Positions 1 to 8,232 of a stretch of 64,000 nucleotides of DNA are shown here, in pieces. The notes beneath the pieces are model-generated. The model was not told where the DNA came from, did no database searches, and was given only the letters and a program-made list of their open reading frames with translations. Positions within the stretch are counted from its first letter, which is position 1. Every line of letters begins with the position of its first letter. The translations under genes and the position numbers were made by a program. The stretch is taken from positions 496,001 through 560,000 of the forward strand of contig CAWAMM010000004.1 in NCBI GenBank assembly GCA_963783145.1. Reading direction: 5' to 3'. This DNA is from DATGKG01 sp963783145 (lineage in GTDB: Bacteria; Desulfobacterota; Binatia; Binatales; Binataceae).

Positions 1-217
1 CGAAGAGCGGGAGCTCGTCGGCCTCCGCGCGCGAGAGCTTTTCGAGGCGATCTGCATCGGCGAGCGCGCGGTCCGGCGTGATGGTAACGAATGCGCCCAG
101 CGCCGGATTGAGCCTCTCGATTCGCGCAAGAAAAAACTCCGCGACCTCGCGCGGCCGAATTTCGCGCTTCCGCAAAAGCTCGCGCAGTTCCCATCCTTCG
201 ATATACGGATTCAGCAT
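1..217 (-). CDS. Amidase signature family protein, N-terminal part (runs off the left edge)
   Basis: The minus strand is open from an ATG at 217 to the window edge (72 codons). It begins MLNPYIEGWELRELL and continues with a helix-rich stretch (IRPREVAEFFLARIERLNP, then LGAFVTITPDRALADA). This is the usual N-terminal pattern of GatA-type amidases: xSPxEVxxxxLxRIxxxNPxLNAFxT, then a stretch of Ala/Asp. The catalytic Ser-cisSer-Lys triad would lie outside the window, so the substrate cannot be predicted. A GAGGG lies about 9 bases upstream of the ATG. The gene is divergent from the NUDIX gene at 327, so 218-326 should hold both promoters. Family call is good, specificity unknown. Confidence 0.75.
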   Translation of the reverse strand, partial: MLNPYIEGWELRELLRKREIRPREVAEFFLARIERLNPALGAFVTITPDRALADADRLEKLSRAEADELPLF

Positions 218-326
218 CGTCGTGCCCTCATCGATGAAACCTGTCGGCTATGGATTAGTACGGCTTCGAGTGCCGAGGGAAGCGCTGCGCGATGCTAGAA
301 TCGGTTGCGGTTCAGGAGGCGATAGT

Positions 327-980
327 GTGGAAACCGATCTGATGGTGGAGCTGGCGCGGTTCCTCGAGCGCATCGCGGCGATCGCGCGCACCGGGCTCGC
401 ATTCAAACCCGACGGCTACGATTCCGAGCGCTATGAGGAATTGCTGAAGGAAGCGGCGCGCATGCATGCGGCTCTCGCGCAAGCCGATCCTCAGGATGCC
501 GAGGCGATGCGGCTTCGATGGCGCGAGTCGGTCATCAGCGGCTACGACGGTTACGTGACGACGGCGGTGGGCGTCGGCGCAATTGTGTTCAACGATCGCA
601 ACGAGCTCCTGATGATGCGGCGGCCGAGCGGGCGCTGGTGGTACCCGACGGGCTTTTGCGACGTGGGAATTTCGCCGGCGGAAAACGTCGCGAAGGAGGT
701 GCACGAGGAGTTGGGTCTCATCGTGCGGCCGACGCGACTCATGGGGATCGTCGACAGCCTCAAAGTGCCGGCGCCGACTCGGCATATCTACTCGCTGCTT
801 TTCGCGTGTGCGATCGAAGGTGGGGAGCTTGCGCCGAATCCTCTGGAGGCGCTTGAAGCGGGATTTTACCCGCTCCAGGCGCTGCCAGAGCCGCTGCACG
901 GAATCGATCGAAAATGGATTCAACTCGCGCGCGAATTTCACTTCGGAGGGAGAACCGAAGCGTTTTTCGACCCGCTATAA
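327..980 (+). CDS. NUDIX hydrolase with N-terminal helical domain
   Basis: The 217-residue protein starts at GTG 327, seven bases after AGGAGG; the reading frame is open further upstream, but that part overlaps the divergent amidase and looks non-coding. Residues 1-70 form the small helical domain seen in NUDIX enzymes that act on nucleoside diphosphate derivatives. The NUDIX box lies at about 109-132 (GFCDVG...KEVHEELGL). The metal-binding E124, E127 and E128 are present; the upstream Glu of the consensus is Ile and the Arg is Lys, as is common in this subfamily. The likely reaction is hydrolysis of a nucleoside diphosphate linked to another group; the true substrate is not evident. Stands alone between divergent and convergent neighbours. 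Confidence 0.85.
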   Translation: METDLMVELARFLERIAAIARTGLAFKPDGYDSERYEELLKEAARMHAALAQADPQDAEAMRLRWRESVISGYDGYVTTAVGVGAIVFNDRNELLMMRRPSGRWWYPTGFCDVGISPAENVAKEVHEELGLIVRPTRLMGIVDSLKVPAPTRHIYSLLFACAIEGGELAPNPLEALEAGFYPLQALPEPLHGIDRKWIQLAREFHFGGRTEAFFDPL

Positions 981-1001
981 ATCCGTGCCGCGATGAGAGG
1001 T

Positions 1002-1082
1002 TTAGAGAATGTGCGAGACCACGAACCAGATCACGAGGATCGAGGCAGGCACGCCCAGTAGCCAGGCAATCATGTAGCGCAT
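1002..1082 (-). CDS. 26-residue single-pass membrane peptide
   Basis: A short frame of 26 codons starts at ATG 1082 and ends with TAA at 1002. Its ribosome site is excellent: AAGGAG nine bases before the ATG. The product has one hydrophobic segment covering almost the whole length (MRYMIAWLLGVPASIL, then VIWFVVSHIL), preceded by an Arg, so it should be a small inner-membrane peptide with N-in topology. It lies alone between the end of the NUDIX gene and the aldo/keto reductase, on the minus strand. No function can be named. The match of start, ribosome site and full-length hydrophobicity makes chance unlikely. Confidence 0.65.
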   Translation of the reverse strand: MRYMIAWLLGVPASILVIWFVVSHIL

Positions 1083-1205
1083 AGTGTTCGGCTCCTTAGT
1101 AGGTATACAGGCTCAGGTTTAGGAACCACCCGTCAGGAATTAGACGCGAGCGACGTCGCGAAAATTCGCGGGGTACCATATTTTACGAGATTTTTGTGAG
1201 CGTTC

Positions 1206-2147
1206 TCAGCGCCGGGTGATTTTATCCACCTCGGCGAGTTCCTCAGCTGATAGCTTCCAGTCGCCGCCCTTGACGTTGGCGCTGACCTGCTCCGGTTTGG
1301 TCGCGCCCGAAATCACACTCGATACCTGTGGCATCGACGCGAGCCATCCAATCGCGAGCTCGAGCACCGAATGACCGTGGCCGCGCGCGAATTCCTGCAG
1401 CTTGTCGAGGGTTGCGAAGTTCGAATCGGTGAGCGCGTTTTTCGCCATCGCACCCATCGCACCCAGGCGGGTGTCTTTCGACGGTTCCTCGCCGCGCTTG
1501 TACTTGCCGGTGAGAAATCCACTCGCGAGCGGGAAATAGGGCAGGATGCCGACGCCGAACTCCTTGCACGCCGGGGTAAGGTCCTTCTCGATGCGGCGAT
1601 CGAGCAGGTTGTACTGATTCTGTGCCGATATGTATGGCGCGTAGCCGTGAGTTTTCGAGATCCACGCCGCATCGGCAACCTGGTATCCCGCGAAGTTACT
1701 CGAGCCGAGGTAGCGGACCTTGCCCGCGCGCACCAAATCGTTGAGCGCGCTGAGCGTTTCTTCCTGCGGCGTTTCCGCATCGGGAAAGTGGATTTGATAA
1801 AGATCCATGTAATCGGTGTTGAGGCGCTTCAGGCTGGCCTCGGCCGCCCCCATGATGTACCGGCGCGACGCACCCTTCATGAACGGGCCGTCGCCCATCG
1901 CCATGCCGAACTTGCTGGCGACGATTACTTCCTTGCGGCGCGGGCCCAGCGCCTTACCCAGCATCGTCTCGGAGCCACCGCGGTTGCCGTAGATATCGGC
2001 GGTATCGAAAAGGTTGATGCCCTCATCGAGCGCTTTACTGACCACGACGCGAGTCTGCTCGGTGTCGATGCGCATCCCGAAGTTGTTACATCCCAGGCCA
2101 ACCACCGAGACCTTCAAACCCGAATTGCCGAGATTTCTGTATTCCAC
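1206..2147 (-). CDS. Aldo/keto reductase
   Basis: 313 residues starting at GTG 2147, six bases after AAGGAG. The fold is a (beta/alpha)8 barrel using NADPH to reduce aldehydes or ketones. The catalytic tetrad is visible: D48 (LFDTAD), Y53 (IYG), K79 (ASKFG) and H120 (LYQIH). The cofactor end carries the LGSSNF and GATKPEQV motifs typical of the YajO/Tas-like branch (AKR11-14 style). Length is normal. It sits 36 bases downstream of the acyl-CoA dehydrogenase-like gene on the same strand, so the two may be co-transcribed. The natural substrate cannot be told from sequence. Confidence 0.9.
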   Translation of the reverse strand: MEYRNLGNSGLKVSVVGLGCNNFGMRIDTEQTRVVVSKALDEGINLFDTADIYGNRGGSETMLGKALGPRRKEVIVASKFGMAMGDGPFMKGASRRYIMGAAEASLKRLNTDYMDLYQIHFPDAETPQEETLSALNDLVRAGKVRYLGSSNFAGYQVADAAWISKTHGYAPYISAQNQYNLLDRRIEKDLTPACKEFGVGILPYFPLASGFLTGKYKRGEEPSKDTRLGAMGAMAKNALTDSNFATLDKLQEFARGHGHSVLELAIGWLASMPQVSSVISGATKPEQVSANVKGGDWKLSAEELAEVDKITRR

Positions 2148-2183
2148 CTGAGGCTCCTTTTCGTTTTCCGAACTGTAGCTGAA

Positions 2184-3332
2184 CTATTTCGATTCGCCGA
2201 GCCGCAGCCGCGCGTACATTTCCGCTGAGGAATCGAAATCCATGCTGGCATGCTGCGCGCCGACCTCAATGTTACGAAATGATACCTGCAAATCGCTGGG
2301 CGCATAGACCGCATGCGCACCCGATCCCGCGTACATGCGGGCGACCGCGCGGCGGCATAACTCGACGCCATAGGCGGCATTCCATCGCGCCTGCACCCGT
2401 AGCTCATTGCTGCAATTCTCGCCGCTCGTCATAAGGCGCTCGAACTCGTCGAGCGAATTATGCAGCATCAAATCCGCGCAGTGAACTTCTCCGGCGGCCT
2501 CGGCAAGGCGAACCTGGGTCGGCCCGTGATCGGCCTTGCGCGCACCGGTCAAGATGACCTTGCGCTCGCGAGTCCGCTCGATGAATCGTCGCAACGCCGT
2601 TTTCGCCTGCCCCACCAGCGCGCTGAGTCCGGATGTGGCGAGCATCGCCTCCGCCGATAGCCGATAGAGATTCGTCGCATGCTTCGATGCATAGGGACTG
2701 GCGCCGATGAACAGCGCGCGCGTGTCGATCGCACGATGCGCCGGGACAAAGATGTCGTGTGCGACAACGTCCTTGCTGCCGGTTCCTTGCAATCCCATCA
2801 CGTGCCAGGTGTCATCGATTTCGATCTCGGCGCGAGGCACCACCAAATGGACGCCGGGGCCGCGCGTTTTCGGATCGGCGCAGCCGAGCATCACCCACTG
2901 CGAGTGATCGACGCCGCTGCAGAACTGCCATCGCCCGTTGACGCGATACCCGCCCTCGGCCGCGTCTGCAGTCCCTTGCCATGACAGCGTGCCCGCGACG
3001 AGGCCGTCGCGGCCTTCGCCAAAGACATCTTCCTGTCCTGATTCGGGAAGGCAGCCGACGACCCAATGATGGGCGCCCATCACCATGAGCACCCATCCGC
3101 TGGACGGGCACGACTCGGAGAGTGCGCTCACCGCCGCGGCCTCGGTGCGCATCGGAAGTTCGTAACCGCCGACTCGCTTCGGCTGAAGAATCTTGAACAG
3201 ACCCGCATCGACCATTAGCCGCATGCTTTCCGGAACCAGCTGTCGCGCCGCATCGCAAGCGCGCGCATTTTGCGCCAACGCCGGTGAAATCGCAGCGACC
3301 CGCCGCATTACCTCATCGTGATCGATGTTCAT
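2184..3332 (-). CDS. Acyl-CoA dehydrogenase-fold flavin monooxygenase (HsaA/HpaB-C2-like)
   Basis: 382 residues from ATG 3332. The overall layout (all-helical N-terminal domain, central beta domain with GGYRVNGRWQFCSG, VMLGC and VVPRAE, C-terminal four-helix bundle) is that of the acyl-CoA dehydrogenase superfamily. The motifs CPSSGWVLMVMGAHHW and YRLSAEAM resemble the flavin-dependent two-component hydroxylases such as HsaA and p-hydroxyphenylacetate hydroxylase C2, rather than true acyl-CoA dehydrogenases; the dehydrogenase base Glu is not obvious. Expected role: hydroxylation of a phenolic or steroid-derived ring with reduced flavin supplied by a separate reductase, which is not in this window. 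Neighbours: aldo/keto reductase downstream, ABC exporter upstream on the same strand. Confidence 0.75.
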   Translation of the reverse strand: MNIDHDEVMRRVAAISPALAQNARACDAARQLVPESMRLMVDAGLFKILQPKRVGGYELPMRTEAAAVSALSESCPSSGWVLMVMGAHHWVVGCLPESGQEDVFGEGRDGLVAGTLSWQGTADAAEGGYRVNGRWQFCSGVDHSQWVMLGCADPKTRGPGVHLVVPRAEIEIDDTWHVMGLQGTGSKDVVAHDIFVPAHRAIDTRALFIGASPYASKHATNLYRLSAEAMLATSGLSALVGQAKTALRRFIERTRERKVILTGARKADHGPTQVRLAEAAGEVHCADLMLHNSLDEFERLMTSGENCSNELRVQARWNAAYGVELCRRAVARMYAGSGAHAVYAPSDLQVSFRNIEVGAQHASMDFDSSAEMYARLRLGESK

Positions 3333-3395
3333 CAAGGTGAAGATTCACCACATCGGTCGCGAGATACAAATGGAAAATGATCGGCGGATGTCTGC

Positions 3396-4181
3396 TCAGA
3401 CCGAGGTCGAGCGGTTGGCGATGCGCGTAGCCGCGGCGAACATCGCGAGCGCAAACCCAATCGATATCAGCACCGACCATCGGAACTCGGACAGGGTGCA
3501 AAAGCTGACCGGCTCGCCGAGATAAAGGCCGCGGCGCAGCGCGGTCATCCCATAACTGAGCGGATTGAGGCGCATGGTCCAGTACAGCCAACCCGGCGCG
3601 CCGGTAGCGGGAAAGAATGCGCCTGACAGCAGCCAGATCGGAATCAGGATCAGATTCATGATCGCATGAAAGCCCTGGGTCGACTCGATGCGCCATGCGA
3701 TCAGCAGTCCGATGCTGGTTAGTGCAAAAGCAATAATCGCCATCATGCCGGCGCTCACGATGATCGCGGCTAGGTTGAGGTGAATCCCCGCCAGCGGCGC
3801 CAGCACGAGGAAGATAATCCCCTGCATCAGCGCGAGCGTCGTCGCACCCATGGCCTGGCCGAGCACCACGGTCGAGCGCGCGATCGGCGCCACCAGCACG
3901 CCTTGCAGGAATCCTTCCTTGCGATCCTCGACAGTGGAGATGGTCGCGAAGATCGCGGTGAACAGCAGCACGAGGATGATCATGCCCGGATAGAAATACT
4001 GCATGTAGTTGAGGTCGCCGGGCATCCCGCTGGGACGAAACGAGGCTTTCAAACCGGCGCCGAGCAGCGCCCAGAACACCAGCGGTTGCAGGAACGCACC
4101 GATGAGACGGCTGCGCTGGCGCGCGAAGCGCGTGATTTCGCGCCACCACAAGGTGCCCGCCTGAAGAAAAATTTCGCTCAT
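3396..4181 (-). CDS. ABC-2 type exporter permease
   Basis: 261 residues with about six membrane segments and the ABC-2 family signature region (short N-terminal cytosolic helix ending ITRFARQRSRLIGAF, then FYPGMIILVLLFTAIFAT and VEDRKEGFLQGVLVAP). The last motif, a coupling helix before TM3, is typical of DrrB/NodJ-like permeases. The ATG at 4181 overlaps the TGA of the upstream ATP-binding subunit by four bases (ATGA), so the two are translationally coupled and form one transporter. It probably exports a hydrophobic compound, polysaccharide or drug. The cargo is not evident. Confidence 0.88.
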   Translation of the reverse strand: MSEIFLQAGTLWWREITRFARQRSRLIGAFLQPLVFWALLGAGLKASFRPSGMPGDLNYMQYFYPGMIILVLLFTAIFATISTVEDRKEGFLQGVLVAPIARSTVVLGQAMGATTLALMQGIIFLVLAPLAGIHLNLAAIIVSAGMMAIIAFALTSIGLLIAWRIESTQGFHAIMNLILIPIWLLSGAFFPATGAPGWLYWTMRLNPLSYGMTALRRGLYLGEPVSFCTLSEFRWSVLISIGFALAMFAAATRIANRSTSV

Positions 4182-5167
4182 TTGGATGCGTCTCCGCTGA
4201 CGTCGAACCTGGCGCCGGTGAGATGCACGAAGACGTCTTCCAGTGTGGGTTTGCCGAAGGACACCGATTCGACCTCGGCGCCGAAAGTATCGACGAGTTC
4301 GCGGATGAGTTCATGACCGCGCGGCCGCTCGATACGCAAGGTGCCATCGACGAGGGCGCTTTTGAGCTTGAGCTGTTGCATCAGTTTCCGTTGCAGCAGT
4401 TCGGGAGCGGCGGCGTTAATCACGACCACATCGCCACCGACTTGCGATTTCAGTTCGCCGGGCGCGGCGCACGCGACCAATCGCCCCTGATGCAGCATCG
4501 CGATGCGATCGCAGCGTTCGGCTTCTTCCATATGATGCGTCGTCAGCACGATGGTGACGCTGTCGCGGCCGCTGAGTTGTTCGAGATGGCCAAAGAATTC
4601 GCGTCGCGCCATCGGATCGAGTCCAGTGCTGGGCTCATCGAGGAGCAGCAGTTCCGGCTGATGCAGCATCGCCTTGGCCAGCTCGACGCGCCGCCGCATG
4701 CCGCCGGAGAGCTTCTCGACCAAATCGCCGGAGCGGCTGCTGAGGCCGAGCGATTCGAGCATTGCGGCGGCGCGCTCCTTCAGTCTGCGTCCGCTGATTC
4801 CATAGAGCCTTCCGTGATGCTGAAGGTTCTCCAGCACCGTAAGTTTGCCGTCGACGCTCGGATGCTGAAACACCACACCCATCTTGCGGCGAATCTCGAT
4901 GGTGTCGCCTGCGAGGTCGCGGCCGAGCACGCGCGCGCGTCCGGATTGAATCGGAATCAGCGTCGAAAGAAGTCTGAATAGAGTGGTCTTGCCGCCCCCA
5001 TTGGGCCCGAGGAAGCCGAATACCTCGCCGCGCGCGATTGAGAAGCTGACGTCGGTGAGCGCCTTCCGCTCGCCGTATGAAAAGCCGAGGCCCTCGGCCT
5101 CGAGCGCGGAGACCTGAGAGGTTTCGCTGCGAGCGTTTGGCTGAGAGGCTGGTGAAGCGGCCGACAT
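4178..5167 (-). CDS. ABC transporter ATP-binding subunit (DrrA/CcmA-like)
   Basis: 329 residues. Walker A is GPNGGGKTT (about residue 54), the signature is LSGGMRRRVELAKAML, Walker B is LLLLDEPSTGLDP, and the H-loop His is in TTHHMEEA. After the nucleotide-binding domain comes the C-terminal extension of drug-exporter ATPases ending FGKPTLEDVFVHLTG, which is characteristic of DrrA-type subunits. Note GGGK where most have SGK. It is the first gene of a two-gene operon with the overlapping permease at 3396-4181, and powers that exporter. Confidence 0.92.
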   Translation of the reverse strand: MSAASPASQPNARSETSQVSALEAEGLGFSYGERKALTDVSFSIARGEVFGFLGPNGGGKTTLFRLLSTLIPIQSGRARVLGRDLAGDTIEIRRKMGVVFQHPSVDGKLTVLENLQHHGRLYGISGRRLKERAAAMLESLGLSSRSGDLVEKLSGGMRRRVELAKAMLHQPELLLLDEPSTGLDPMARREFFGHLEQLSGRDSVTIVLTTHHMEEAERCDRIAMLHQGRLVACAAPGELKSQVGGDVVVINAAAPELLQRKLMQQLKLKSALVDGTLRIERPRGHELIRELVDTFGAEVESVSFGKPTLEDVFVHLTGARFDVSGDASK

Positions 5168-5265
5168 CTGTTGGATCTTTGCGACTCTCTCGCGCGATTC
5201 TTCGAATGTAGGAACACATCATTATTCCCCGCGCGGTTCGCAGGGGCAATGTGGTGAGAATCGAA

Positions 5266-5841
5266 TCAGTCGCGCTTGAGTGCCAGGCGCACCGGATGAT
5301 CGGGCGGCAACATACACAGCCCGTCGCTTTCGATCTTGAAAGCGCAATTGAAGCGCGCGCGATAATTCTCCAGCGCGGCCGCCGCGGTCAGCTCAACGAT
5401 CTGCTCGGTGCTGAACAGCTCGCGGATATCTTCGAATAGCGCATCCGAGACCTCGGCCGGGGTGCGGGTCAGCGCTTCGGCAAAACGCAGGACCGCCTTT
5501 TCGCGCCGATCGAAATTCGAACTGGTCTCGTATGTCGCGAGCTCCTCCAACTGTGCGTCGGTGATGCCGGTCTCTCTGCCGCCGGCAGAGTTGATATCCA
5601 CTCAGAACGGACATCCGATCATCTGCGCAACGCGAACCGAAAGCATGAACTTGAGGCGCGCCTCGACGACCTGCGATACACCGACGGCCTGGTTGAGTCT
5701 CCCGCTCGCGAGCAGAATCTCCGGCCGATGCGCCATGACCAGAGCCGGCGTGACTACGCGTCCGGATCGCTGAATCATCTTCTGAAATGCGTCCGCAACG
5801 CTCTCGGGCGGATGTTCCGGATCGACTCCCTTGATTCTCAT
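5266..5841 (-). CDS. Carboxymuconolactone decarboxylase/AhpD-like protein, candidate selenoprotein (in-frame TGA)
   Basis: One continuous frame from ATG 5841 (GAGGG eight bases upstream) to 5266 is interrupted only by TGA at 5604-5602. Both sides match one alpha-helical CMD/AhpD-family domain: MLSVRVAQMIGCPF, then TGA, then VDINSAGGRETG and, later, FDRREKAVLRFAEAL and VELTAAAALENYRARFN. The TGA falls exactly where relatives have the second Cys of the redox motif (C-P-F/W-C-I/V-D). Read as selenocysteine the protein has 191 residues with C77 and Sec80. A strong stem-loop follows (see 5574-5590). CMD proteins of this type act as peroxidases or disulfide relays. No sel genes lie in the window. 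The alternative is a Cys-to-stop mutation or an error. Confidence 0.75.
5574..5590 (-). promoter_or_regulatory. Candidate bacterial SECIS stem-loop
   Basis: On the minus strand, 11 bases after the TGA at 5604-5602, CTCUGCC pairs perfectly with GGCAGAG (7 bp) around a three-base loop GGC. The loop begins 18 bases after the UGA and starts with GG. Known bacterial SECIS elements lie in the coding sequence just after UGA, with the apical loop some 16-37 bases away and a G among the first loop bases, so the geometry fits. The pairing is seen directly; the function is inferred. Confidence 0.55.
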
Positions 5842-5862
5842 CAAATGATCCCTCGTGGAAGA

Positions 5863-8100
5863 TTATTTTCCCGACATCGCGACCGGTTCAATAGTGACCG
5901 GGGTACCGAATAGGACCGCGGTTCCGCTCACCTCATCATAGGCGCGATCGTCGGTGAGCGCGTTCGCATTCGTGCCCGGATGCTTCCTGGCGATGTTGAT
6001 TTGCGATGCCTCGACATTGTGACCCCATCCGTGCGGAAGGCTCACGACACCCGGCATGAGATCATCGGTGACCTCGACCGGCGCAACCACGCATCCCACC
6101 CGACTGGTGACACGCGCAGCGCTCCCATCCGCGAGGCCGATTCGGCGCGCATCGCGCGGCGACATCTGTAGCGTGCACACGTTGCGGCCCTTCACCAGCG
6201 CGGGCAGATTGTGCATGAACGAGTTGGTGGTGCGCAGATTGCGCCGTCCGATGAGGACCATCTCGCGATCCATCTTCGCCATGTCGGCCCGCAGCCGCGC
6301 GAGATCCGCGGTGATTTGCGGCGGTGCGAGCTCGACTTTGCCGCTCGGCGTGTTGATGATCTCGCGCAGTCGCGGCTGATGCGGTCCGAGATCGATTCCA
6401 TGCTCAGCCGCGCGCACTTTTTCGAGGGTCAGTCCTTCAGGCCGCCGACCGAAACCATCTCCGTAGGGTCCGAAGCGCAGCAGCATGTCGATGGTACGCG
6501 CCGGACCTGATGAGCCTCCAAGCTTCGACGCGACTTCCTCGAAAGTGAGACCTGGCCATGGACAATTTCTCTTTACCAGGCTGCTCGCGAGCTGCGCGAA
6601 CACAGCGTCGTCGATTTCACGGACCGGCCGATCCGCTTTGCCCATAAAAATTCCGGAAAGCTTCAACATTACCTGCCACGCCTCGGGGGTTCCGGGCGGT
6701 GGCGAAACGGTTGCAGGCGACCACTTCGCGAAATTGCGCACCGCGAGCTGATACAGGCCGAGATCATAGTAGGACTGCTCCGCGGCGGTCGGCGTCGGCA
6801 GAATGAGGTGCGCATGACGCGTGGTTTCATTGAGGTAGAAGTCCACCGCGACGAAGAAATCGAGGCTCGAAAACGCCGCTTCCATTTGCTCCGAGTTGGC
6901 GGTGCTCCGAACTGGATTGGTCATCAACGTGATCATCGCGCGCACTTGCCCGTCGCCGGGGGTGAGGATCTCCTCAGCCATGGTCGATGAGGGCAGCATT
7001 CCGCTCGACACCGGCCGTCCGCTGACGCGGCTCTTCCAGCGGCCGTGGTCGAGGTACTTGCCCTTCGATAGAGGTGCGAGTGATGCGGCGGCTTTGGTGA
7101 ACATTACGCCGCCTGGACGGTCCAGGTTACCGCTCAGGATGTTGAGGAGATCGCATCCCCAACTCGCCAGCGTCCCGAATTCCTGCACGCAGGTTCCCAG
7201 GCGCCCATAACATGCCGCCGATGGTGCTGCGGCGAATTCGCGTGCGAGACGCCGAATCGTTGTCGGGTCGATGCCACAATAATCGGCGACCGCTTGCGGT
7301 GCGAACTCGCGGGTAAGGTCGCGCACTTCATCAAATCCATTGACGACATCTGCGACGCTGCCGAGGCTCGCCAGGTTTTCCTCGAACAGCGTATGAACCA
7401 TCGCCAGGAGGAACGCCGCATCCGTGCCGGGTCGGATGAAATGATGCTCGCTTGCGAGCTTGGCGGTTTCGGTGCGGCGCGGATCGATGACGACAACCTT
7501 GCCGCCGCGCTCGATAACGGCTTTCAGGCGTCCGGGCGCGTCCGGCATCGTCATCAAGCTCCCGTGCGAGACCGCGGGATTGGCGCCAACGATGAGCAGA
7601 TGAGCGGTGCGATCGATATCCGGAATCGGGACGGTGGAAGGAAACGGGCCGCCGAACATCAGCGCGGTCGCAACTTCCTTCGGCAGGGTGTCGGTGGTCG
7701 CAGGATTGAAAATGCTGCGGCTGCCGAGCGCACGCGCCAGGACCGGGAAATACAGAAACGCGAAGTCATGTACCATCGGATTGCCGAGATACATGCCGAT
7801 CGCATTGGCGCCGTATTTGTCACGGATGGCGAGGAGCCGCGTCGCGATTTCAGCATACGCGTCGTCCCAGGTGATTTCCTCCCAGCCGTTCGCAGTGCGC
7901 CGGATTGGGGCGCGCAGGCGGTCGCGATCCTCGTGCAGTTCCTTCAGCCCATATGCTTTAGGGCAGATGTATCCGCGCGAGAAGGGATCCTGCTTGTCGC
8001 CGCGAACACTCAGAATGGAGTTACCTTCGACCTCGACAGCGAGGCCGCAGGTCGCTTCGCAGAACGGGCAGATTCGGAAAACGACACGACGATCGGACAT
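5863..8100 (-). CDS. Molybdopterin-dependent oxidoreductase (MopB/DMSO reductase superfamily), catalytic subunit
   Basis: 745 residues from ATG 8100, five bases after GAGGAG; an in-frame upstream ATG at 8154 is less likely. The N-terminal [4Fe-4S] site is CPFCEATCG ... YICPKA (C-x2-C-x3-C ... C). The bis-MGD binding regions follow (VIDPRRTETAKLA, FIRPGTDAAFLLAM, LSGNLDRPGG), and the C-terminal molybdopterin dinucleotide domain carries LRTTNSFMHNLPALV and SLPHGWG. No TGA or formate-dehydrogenase Sec/Cys motif (U/C-HGPS) is seen, so it is not a formate dehydrogenase. It resembles soluble members annotated as acetylene-hydratase-like or assimilatory reductases. No electron-transfer subunit is adjacent. 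The CMD candidate selenoprotein gene follows 21 bases downstream and may share the transcript. Confidence 0.88.
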   Translation of the reverse strand: MSDRRVVFRICPFCEATCGLAVEVEGNSILSVRGDKQDPFSRGYICPKAYGLKELHEDRDRLRAPIRRTANGWEEITWDDAYAEIATRLLAIRDKYGANAIGMYLGNPMVHDFAFLYFPVLARALGSRSIFNPATTDTLPKEVATALMFGGPFPSTVPIPDIDRTAHLLIVGANPAVSHGSLMTMPDAPGRLKAVIERGGKVVVIDPRRTETAKLASEHHFIRPGTDAAFLLAMVHTLFEENLASLGSVADVVNGFDEVRDLTREFAPQAVADYCGIDPTTIRRLAREFAAAPSAACYGRLGTCVQEFGTLASWGCDLLNILSGNLDRPGGVMFTKAAASLAPLSKGKYLDHGRWKSRVSGRPVSSGMLPSSTMAEEILTPGDGQVRAMITLMTNPVRSTANSEQMEAAFSSLDFFVAVDFYLNETTRHAHLILPTPTAAEQSYYDLGLYQLAVRNFAKWSPATVSPPPGTPEAWQVMLKLSGIFMGKADRPVREIDDAVFAQLASSLVKRNCPWPGLTFEEVASKLGGSSGPARTIDMLLRFGPYGDGFGRRPEGLTLEKVRAAEHGIDLGPHQPRLREIINTPSGKVELAPPQITADLARLRADMAKMDREMVLIGRRNLRTTNSFMHNLPALVKGRNVCTLQMSPRDARRIGLADGSAARVTSRVGCVVAPVEVTDDLMPGVVSLPHGWGHNVEASQINIARKHPGTNANALTDDRAYDEVSGTAVLFGTPVTIEPVAMSGK

Positions 8101-8232
8101 GACTACTCCTCGGCGATCACGCCGGCTGCCAAATACGACACCGGACTTCCCCAAATGTGATACGCCGAGAGCAAAGGTCCTTGCAAAGGACCACTTTTTA
8201 ACCAGTCGATAGGACCAATTGGAGGGCCGACG

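Noticed and set aside
78..326. N-terminal extension of the NUDIX gene from ATG 78
   Set aside because: The added residues are Arg/Ser-rich and overlap the divergent amidase; GTG 327 has AGGAGG at the right distance and starts the known domain.
5863..8100. Molybdopterin oxidoreductase as a Sec-containing formate dehydrogenase
   Set aside because: No in-frame TGA and no Sec/Cys-HGPS motif.
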